The notes under the pieces: generated by a model
Told to the model about the DNA's origin: nothing
Databases searched by the model: none
Seen by the model: the letters and a program-made list of their open reading frames with translations, nothing else
Source: Sphingobacteriaceae bacterium
GTDB taxonomy: Bacteria > Bacteroidota > Bacteroidia > Sphingobacteriales > Sphingobacteriaceae
Reading direction: 5' to 3'
Assembly: GCA_017745075.1 (NCBI GenBank)
Contig: JAGIAD010000009.1
Span: 1-64,000, forward strand
DNA length: 64,000 bases
Part shown: in pieces, positions 58,971 to 64,000 of the stretch
Layout of the letters: each line of letters begins with the position of its first letter
Numbering within the stretch: the first letter of the stretch is position 1
Program-made: the position numbers and the translations under genes

Positions 58971-60080
58971 CTAATTAAAAACCAAACAAACTGGGGCACC
59001 AACTTCAATTCTTTTGCCGCTGTCGGTTAATTTTCCTGTTGTTTTATCGCGGTTAAAAATAACCACATCATTGCTATACTGATGTCCGATCAATAGAAAC
59101 TTGCCCGTCGGATCAATGCTGAAGTTTCTTGGCCCTTTGCCCAATGTGCTTACCGTTTCGATGAATTTGAGTTTCCCGGTATGTAGAATTGAAAAAGCAG
59201 AGATGCTGTTTGCATCACCACGGTTCGTTTCATATAAGAATTTGCCATCGGCAGAGATATGGATGTCGGCTCCGTCAATTCTGCCTGTAAAATTTTTCGG
59301 TGTAGTGCCGATTTCCTGGAGCTTGGTTAAGTTGCCATTAGCATAGGCAAAAGCGGTAATGCTGCCATTAAATTCGTGCGCTAAATAGGCGAATTTCCCA
59401 TTCGGGCTAAAAGTAATATGCCTCGGGCCAGTGCCTGCATGGGTTTTAAAAACCGATTTTACGGTTAATATTTTTTCTTTTGCCGTAGGATTGTAGTTAT
59501 AAATATAAGTCTGATCTTCACCAAGGTCGTTAACAATTAAATATTTATGATCAGGTGTAAATATCGTCATGTGTACATGAGCACTTTCCTGTCTGCCTTT
59601 AGGATCAATACTTTTCCCGCTATGTTTGATTACCTGGATGGCCTCAGTTAAAGAACCGTCTGCTTTGCGTTGGAATACAGCTAAACTGCCTCCGCTGTAA
59701 TTGGCCACAATTACATTTTTGGCATCAACGGTAATAAAACATGGATCGGCACCATGACTATCAACCTTGTTAATAAAAGTTAAATTGCCGCTTGCCGCAT
59801 CATACTTAAAAGCGCTAACGCTACTGGTTGCCCCGGTTTCATTAACAGCGTAAATAAATTGGTTATCGGGTGAAACAGCCACGTAGCTTGGATTTGCCGT
59901 GTTTTTTGTAATACTTTTTATTGATGTGGCAGCTGTTGAAGAATTAAAATTATAAGTGTAAATCCCTTCACTTTTTCCGGGGGCGGTGTAAGTGCCAATA
60001 ATAAGGTTGTAAGTATTTTTTTGTGCGAATGTTAAGGTAGCTAATATAGAGAGTATAAACAATGAACTGAATTTTTTCAT
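58971..60080 (-). CDS. Secreted lactonase-family seven-bladed beta-propeller
   Basis: 369 residues with a signal peptide (1-19, ending TFAQ). YbhE/6-phosphogluconolactonase-type repeats: YNLIIGTYTAPGKSEGIYTY, SYVAVSPDNQFIYAVNE, NVIVANYSGGSLAVF, HMTIFTPDHKYLIVNDLGED and ARHITFSP-like RHITFSPNGKFAYLAHE. Because it is exported, it may act on periplasmic lactones or muconolactone-like compounds and not on the pentose phosphate pathway. It is 16 bases upstream of the SRPBCC gene, so one operon 60080 to 57718. Confidence 0.88.
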   Translation of the reverse strand: MKKFSSLFILSILATLTFAQKNTYNLIIGTYTAPGKSEGIYTYNFNSSTAATSIKSITKNTANPSYVAVSPDNQFIYAVNETGATSSVSAFKYDAASGNLTFINKVDSHGADPCFITVDAKNVIVANYSGGSLAVFQRKADGSLTEAIQVIKHSGKSIDPKGRQESAHVHMTIFTPDHKYLIVNDLGEDQTYIYNYNPTAKEKILTVKSVFKTHAGTGPRHITFSPNGKFAYLAHEFNGSITAFAYANGNLTKLQEIGTTPKNFTGRIDGADIHISADGKFLYETNRGDANSISAFSILHTGKLKFIETVSTLGKGPRNFSIDPTGKFLLIGHQYSNDVVIFNRDKTTGKLTDSGKRIEVGAPVCLVFN

Positions 60081-60285
60081 GAAAAGATGATGTTGATTTT
60101 AGCAAATATAAAGAAAGTTGGCCACGGAGTTACAGAAAAGACGGAAGATGTTCTTAGTTATCGTACATGTTTATAACCAGGATGAATATTTATTACTTTG
60201 AGAATGCTTAGATGGAAACCTGACTCTGCGAACGCTGTGCTTTTCTCTGTGTGCTTTGTGGTAGAAAAAATAAAATAATTACAAT

Positions 60286-60310
60286 AAAAAAAGCAGCCAA
60301 TTGGCTGCTC
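60286..60310 (-). terminator. Terminator of the pseudouridine synthase gene
   Basis: GCAGCCAATTGGCTGC is a perfect 16-bp palindrome (60293-60308) followed on the minus strand by a T-tract (plus-strand AAAAAAA). Confidence 0.9.
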
Positions 60311-60315
60311 CTATA

Positions 60316-61707
60316 CTATTTAATTAAATGCTTAATCTGAATCAGTTCATGTTCTTCAAGATAACGCCATCTGCCACGTGGCAAATCTTTTTTGGTTAAA
60401 TTGCCGTACACAACACGGTCTAATTTTTCTACATTATAACCCAGATGTTCGAAAATACGACGCACAATTCTGTTTTTTCCACTGTGGATCTGAATACCGA
60501 TTTCTTTTTTGGTTCCGCCGGCTACATAAGAAATGTTATCCGGTCTGATCAGGCCATCTTCAAGTTCTAAACCAAAGGCAATTTTATTTAAATCGCCCTG
60601 TGATAAAGCTTTGTTTAACTCAACATTGTAGATTTTAGTGATCCCGTTTTTAGGATGTGATAACTTATCGGCTAAATCGCCATCATTTGTCATCAATAAC
60701 AAGCCTGTGGTATTGCGGTCTAAACGGCCCACCGGATAAATACGTTCACGGCTCGCTTTTTCAACCAATTGCATTACCGTACGGCGTTCCTGAGGATCGT
60801 CGGTAGTGGTGATGTAGTCTTTTGGTTTATTCAATAAAACGTAAACTTTTTTCTCACGTTTCAATAATTCACCATTATAGCGTACCAGATCCTTTGCCGG
60901 GTCTACTTTATATCCCAGTTCGGTTACAGCTTCTCCATTTACAGTGATAATGCCGGCCGTAATCAGCTCATCGGCCTTACGGCGTGAGCAGATTCCTGCA
61001 TTTGAAATATATCTGTTTAGGCGGATTAAGCCTTTATCTTCATTGGTTTTACGGGCAGGAGCGATTACGGTACGCTGCGGACGGTTAAATTCTGTGTCCC
61101 GCTGTTGCAACTCCTCGCGTTTTCTGAACGGACGGGTGTCGCCATCTTTTTGCTCCCTAGGTTTTACATCTCTAGAACTTCCTGCACTTGGTTTGAAGTC
61201 TGATTTTCCCCTTGATTTGTAATCTTTATAGCCGCCCTCTCTCGGTTTAAAATTGCGCGAATCTCCATCCTTAGCTCTGAAATCGCGTTCTCCTGTTCTT
61301 GGTTTATAATCTCTGCCACTTTCTCTTGCTTTAAAATCCTTGCCGGTGCTTTTTGATTTGTAATCTCTCGATTTGAAACTGCGGTCATCAGATGCAGAAT
61401 CTTTTGATTTAAATTCGCGATCGCCGAATTTGAAACTCTGTGGTTCCGAATCTTTTGATTTGAAATCACGTCCGCCTGATCTTGGTTTGAAATCTTTTTT
61501 GTCTCCGAAAGATTTTGATTTGAAGTCTTTGCCATCAGTGCTTCTGGGTCTGAAGCCTTCTTTTGAATCTGATGATTTTTTGAATTTGTTGTCTTTGTCG
61601 GCAGATCTTTTTCTGTCGGATCCGGCTGAGTTACTTCTGTCTTCCGTTCTCCGACCGCCTGGTTTGGACTTGTCATCCCGACTGTTCCTGTTGTTTTTAT
61701 TTATCAT
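60316..61707 (-). CDS. RluB-type pseudouridine synthase with long basic repeat N-terminus
   Basis: 463 residues. The C-terminal 240 residues are a standard RsuA/RluB enzyme: S4 domain (RLNRYISNAGICSRRKADELI), catalytic Asp near 329 in GRLDRNTTGLLL and NRIVRRIFEHLGYNVEKL near the end. The first about 220 residues are a low-complexity Lys/Arg/Asp/Ser tail with many short units such as DFKSK, DYKPR and EFKSK. Such tails are common in Bacteroidota RNA-modifying enzymes and likely bind rRNA. Acts on 23S rRNA (inference from family). Confidence 0.92.
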   Translation of the reverse strand: MINKNNRNSRDDKSKPGGRRTEDRSNSAGSDRKRSADKDNKFKKSSDSKEGFRPRSTDGKDFKSKSFGDKKDFKPRSGGRDFKSKDSEPQSFKFGDREFKSKDSASDDRSFKSRDYKSKSTGKDFKARESGRDYKPRTGERDFRAKDGDSRNFKPREGGYKDYKSRGKSDFKPSAGSSRDVKPREQKDGDTRPFRKREELQQRDTEFNRPQRTVIAPARKTNEDKGLIRLNRYISNAGICSRRKADELITAGIITVNGEAVTELGYKVDPAKDLVRYNGELLKREKKVYVLLNKPKDYITTTDDPQERRTVMQLVEKASRERIYPVGRLDRNTTGLLLMTNDGDLADKLSHPKNGITKIYNVELNKALSQGDLNKIAFGLELEDGLIRPDNISYVAGGTKKEIGIQIHSGKNRIVRRIFEHLGYNVEKLDRVVYGNLTKKDLPRGRWRYLEEHELIQIKHLIK

Positions 61708-61898
61708 GATACGCTTTTAACGCATTAAAAATGCGGGCTGCAAATTTATTAAAAAATGCTTAACATAACAATTTTAAAAGCGAAAAAATTGTATAAAAAA
61801 ATAGCCTCTAAAATAGTAAAAAACGATCAAAAATCAAAATTTAAAATCTGCGTTTAAAGCACTTTAAAGGCCGTTTTTTGCGCTTATTTTCGTAACTA

Positions 61899-61930
61899 TT
61901 TGATAGTGTGCTTATTATTTTTTAGCTTTG
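61899..61930 (+). promoter_or_regulatory. Promoter of the lytic transglycosylase gene
   Basis: TTTG (61899-61902), 20 bases, TAgcTTTG (61923-61930). The best full-consensus promoter in the window apart from tRNA-Gln. Confidence 0.75.
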
Positions 61931-61960
61931 CCGTCGTTTTTATATAAGTTTCACCAAAAA

Positions 61961-61967
61961 AAGGAGG
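61961..61967 (+). promoter_or_regulatory. AAGGAGG sequence before the transglycosylase start
   Basis: AAGGAGG perfectly matches a Shine-Dalgarno core but ends only three bases before the ATG at 61971. Most genes here lack any such sequence. The short spacing makes its role doubtful. Confidence 0.4.
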
Positions 61968-61970
61968 AGA

Positions 61971-62753
61971 ATGTTAAAGAAACACATCGTACCATTTTCA
62001 GTAGTGGCGACACTATTTATCTTGGCAAAAGTGTTCACTTACCAAATGCCCTTAACGAAAAAAAGTCTTTTTAAGGAAGAAAAATTAAGCTCTACAATAA
62101 CAAAAACTGATAGTACAAAAGTTGAAGACGTTGCGAAACCTCTTACTTTGATGGCCCAGTTAAATTTCGCGGACGAAACCCTGCCTTTGGGCGATAAAAG
62201 GGTGGAAAGAAAAATGAAAAAAATCTTGGCCGCACACACTTACAAGAACACACAAACCAATCTTTTGCACCAAAAAGCAGCAAAATGGTTCCCGATTATC
62301 GAACCGATACTTGCCGCTTATGGTATCCCAAACGATTTTAAGTATTTGGCTTTGGTCGAATCTGGAATGACTGAGGGAACTTCGCCAAAGGGTGCAGCCG
62401 GAATCTGGCAGTTTATGCCTGGAACAGCCCGTACCTATGGATTAAAAGTGAATGGAGATGTTGATGAGCGCTATAACCTGCGCAAATCAACCATTGCAGC
62501 CTGCAAATACATTAAGGAAATGTATAAAGGTTTAGAAAGCTGGACATTAGTGGCTGCGGCTTACAATGTTGGCGACGGACGCCTGCGCAAGCAGATCAAT
62601 AATCAAAATCAGGACAATTACTACAAAATGAAGCTGAACCGCGAAACCGGTGGCTATGTTTACAAGGTAATTTCAATGAAACAGATTATGGAGCATCCGA
62701 AACGTTACGGTTACAAAAAACCGAGGGTATTATTGGCCTATAACGGCGGATAA
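61971..62753 (+). CDS. Lytic transglycosylase, MltD-like catalytic domain only
   Basis: 260 residues. An N-terminal membrane anchor or signal (about 5-22), a linker, then the SLT domain: catalytic Glu130 in LALVESGMTEG, SPKGAAGIWQFMPGTARTYGL, NLRKSTIAACKYIKEM and WTLVAAAYNVGDGRLR. It ends after YNGG with no LysM repeats, unlike classical MltD, so it cannot bind peptidoglycan through LysM. Cleaves the glycan backbone of peptidoglycan in the periplasm. Own promoter and terminator. Confidence 0.92.
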   Translation: MLKKHIVPFSVVATLFILAKVFTYQMPLTKKSLFKEEKLSSTITKTDSTKVEDVAKPLTLMAQLNFADETLPLGDKRVERKMKKILAAHTYKNTQTNLLHQKAAKWFPIIEPILAAYGIPNDFKYLALVESGMTEGTSPKGAAGIWQFMPGTARTYGLKVNGDVDERYNLRKSTIAACKYIKEMYKGLESWTLVAAAYNVGDGRLRKQINNQNQDNYYKMKLNRETGGYVYKVISMKQIMEHPKRYGYKKPRVLLAYNGG

Positions 62754-62783
62754 TATAAGTTAAGATAAAAACAAGCATTTGGT

Positions 62784-62818
62784 AAAGCGTCCCGGTTTCA
62801 GAACCGGGACGCTTTTTA
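62784..62818 (+). terminator. Terminator of the transglycosylase gene
   Basis: AAAGCGTCCCGGTT and AACCGGGACGCTTT form a long, almost perfect stem followed by T. Confidence 0.92.
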
Positions 62819-63000
62819 TTTATAGATAATTACATTGATTATGGGATTTCATAGATCTAATGAGCATTTTAAAACACAAATTGATCCCATGGTATTTCCC
62901 CTAACCCCTAACCCCTAACCCAATGAACAATTTGCAGTTACTATTGAACAAATGACTAATGAACCAATGAACTAATAAACCAATTTCCTTTCTTTGTACT

Positions 63001-64000
63001 ATGTTCAAACTGCGGATCAATAAAATCATCAATCAGCCGGGCGATAATATTACCTTTCAATTTGAGGAAGTAGATGGGCAATATCCCAAATATTTGGCGG
63101 GCCAGTTTCTGTCATTGGTTTTTCAGAGTGCCCATAAAGAAATCAGGAGATCGTATTCGTTTAACAGTTCGCCTGATGTTGATGAGCCTCTGGCCATTAC
63201 GGTAAAGCGCGTAGAGAATGGTGAGATTTCGAGGTTTTTGCATCATAAAACTTCGGTGAACGATATTCTTTTTGCACAGGAGCCGCAGGGACTGTTTAGC
63301 TATATCCCGGATGAAAATTTAGAACGCGATCTTTTTCTTTTTGCTGCCGGGGTGGGTATTACTCCTTTGTTCTCCATTATGAAAACGGCATTGGTACGCG
63401 AGAAAAAGTCGTTGATTACATTGATATACAGTAACAGGTCGAAAGAAGAAACCCTGTTTTATGATGAATTGGTTGAATGGCAGCTGAAACATCCCGACAG
63501 GCTAAAAATTGTCTGGATTTTTAGCAACAGCAAAAACCTGATGACGGCCAGGCTCAACAAGTTCTATATAGAAAAGTTAATTAAAGAACATTTGCATTTC
63601 GATCGGAATGATGCTCTTTTTTATAGCTGTGGGCCAATAATTTATATGGATTTATGCCGGATTACTTTATTGGGCATGGGCTTCGATATTAAACAGATCA
63701 AAAGAGAAACTTTCGTGCTGCCGGAAGATGAGGTTGATGAAGATGATAACTCTGAAAAGGTTGTCGATAAAAATACTTATTCGATTGTTTTAAATTTTAA
63801 TGGTGAAAAGTATCATCTCGATGTTCCCTGGCCAAAAAGAATTCTGGATGTTGCACTCGAAAATAAGATTAAACTTCCGTACAGCTGCCGTGGTGGCGTG
63901 TGTAGTACCTGCGTAGCCAATTGCACCAAAGGTGGCGTGAGGATGGATTACAATGAAGTGCTTACCGATGATGAACTGGCAAGGGGCAGGGTACTGGTTT
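63001..64000 (+). CDS. PaaE-like ferredoxin reductase with C-terminal 2Fe-2S domain, partial
   Basis: 333 codons visible, open at the window end. Order: FAD-binding domain (about 1-100, RRSYSFNSSP), NAD-binding domain (about 105-230, FLFAAGVGITPLFSIMKTAL, YSCGPIIYMD) and plant-type ferredoxin domain at the C-terminus (PYSCRGGVCSTCVANC; three of four cluster cysteines visible, the fourth expected beyond 64000). This domain order is that of PaaE/HmpX-type reductases, which pass electrons from NAD(P)H to an oxygenase or desaturase. No phenylacetate genes are visible, so partner unknown. TTtcTTTG ends four bases before the ATG. Confidence 0.9.
   Translation, partial: MFKLRINKIINQPGDNITFQFEEVDGQYPKYLAGQFLSLVFQSAHKEIRRSYSFNSSPDVDEPLAITVKRVENGEISRFLHHKTSVNDILFAQEPQGLFSYIPDENLERDLFLFAAGVGITPLFSIMKTALVREKKSLITLIYSNRSKEETLFYDELVEWQLKHPDRLKIVWIFSNSKNLMTARLNKFYIEKLIKEHLHFDRNDALFYSCGPIIYMDLCRITLLGMGFDIKQIKRETFVLPEDEVDEDDNSEKVVDKNTYSIVLNFNGEKYHLDVPWPKRILDVALENKIKLPYSCRGGVCSTCVANCTKGGVRMDYNEVLTDDELARGRVLV

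Overview
The window looks like chromosomal DNA from a member of the Bacteroidota, most likely a Pedobacter-like Sphingobacteriaceae. Three things support this. The recognisable promoters have the Bacteroidota form (TTG or TTTG, about 20 bases, then TAnnTTTG) and most starts lack a Shine-Dalgarno sequence. The proteome is typical of the phylum: paired DUF2723 proteins, a two-domain SurA, an OstA-like protein, bacillithiol synthase BshA, and FKBP lipoproteins. The intergenic spaces are crowded with short dispersed palindromic repeats of the sort seen in these genomes. No phage, insertion sequence, integrase, rRNA or CRISPR array is visible. The taxonomic call comes from reading, not from a search.

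Layout. 0-6.5 kb: two tandem DUF2723/GT117 membrane proteins. 6.5-12.7 kb: tRNA-Gln(UUG) with tandem promoters and its own terminator, then prs, rplY and pth; a TPR protein and a small unknown on the other strand; recF overlapping a DUF721 gene; and a 59-residue lipoprotein-like gene. 13.2-18.1 kb: an FKBP isomerase, ndk, an NrnA-like DHH phosphoesterase, and two FKBP lipoproteins in tandem. 18.1-23 kb: a CYTH protein, a GH20 hexosaminidase, and an uncharacterised three-gene group. 22.6-29.4 kb: a minus-strand catabolic cluster of ethanolamine-type permease, glutamine-synthetase-like ligase, Fe-type alcohol dehydrogenase, class-I-amidotransferase-type hydrolase, aldehyde dehydrogenase and a small STAS-like protein. 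29.5-37.2 kb: an M48 peptidase, a YiaA/B protein, NnrE-NnrD, an ECF sigma/anti-sigma pair, lipA and an acetyltransferase. 37.6-45.5 kb: cysS, a racemase, an M28 peptidase lipoprotein, an NTF2-like secreted protein, a glycerophosphodiesterase-like protein and several small unknowns. 45.8-54.8 kb: a MoxR ATPase, SurA, a truncated SurA relative, a possible psi-like protein, rdgB, an OstA-like protein divergent from tilS, and a membrane PH-like protein. 55-64 kb: bshA, a J/KTSC protein, small secreted or membrane proteins, a PhyH oxygenase, an SRPBCC protein, a lactonase, an RluB-type pseudouridine synthase, a lytic transglycosylase, and a 2Fe-2S oxidoreductase cut by the window end.

The strongest candidate for a little-described system is the 23-29.4 kb cluster. 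Its gene set matches a gamma-glutamylated amino-alcohol route: import ethanolamine, glutamylate it, oxidise the alcohol to aldehyde and then acid, and hydrolyse to glutamate plus glycine. It does not match the oxidase-containing Puu putrescine route. Other notable observations are a GDPD-family protein that has lost both catalytic histidines, a SurA-like protein lacking its isomerase domains, a possible divergent DNA polymerase III psi-like protein, a perfect 16-bp palindrome over both -33 elements of the ostA-like/tilS divergent promoters, repeated placement of the -7 box only 4-5 bases from start codons, and several families of dispersed intergenic repeats, some of which supply stop codons of neighbouring genes.
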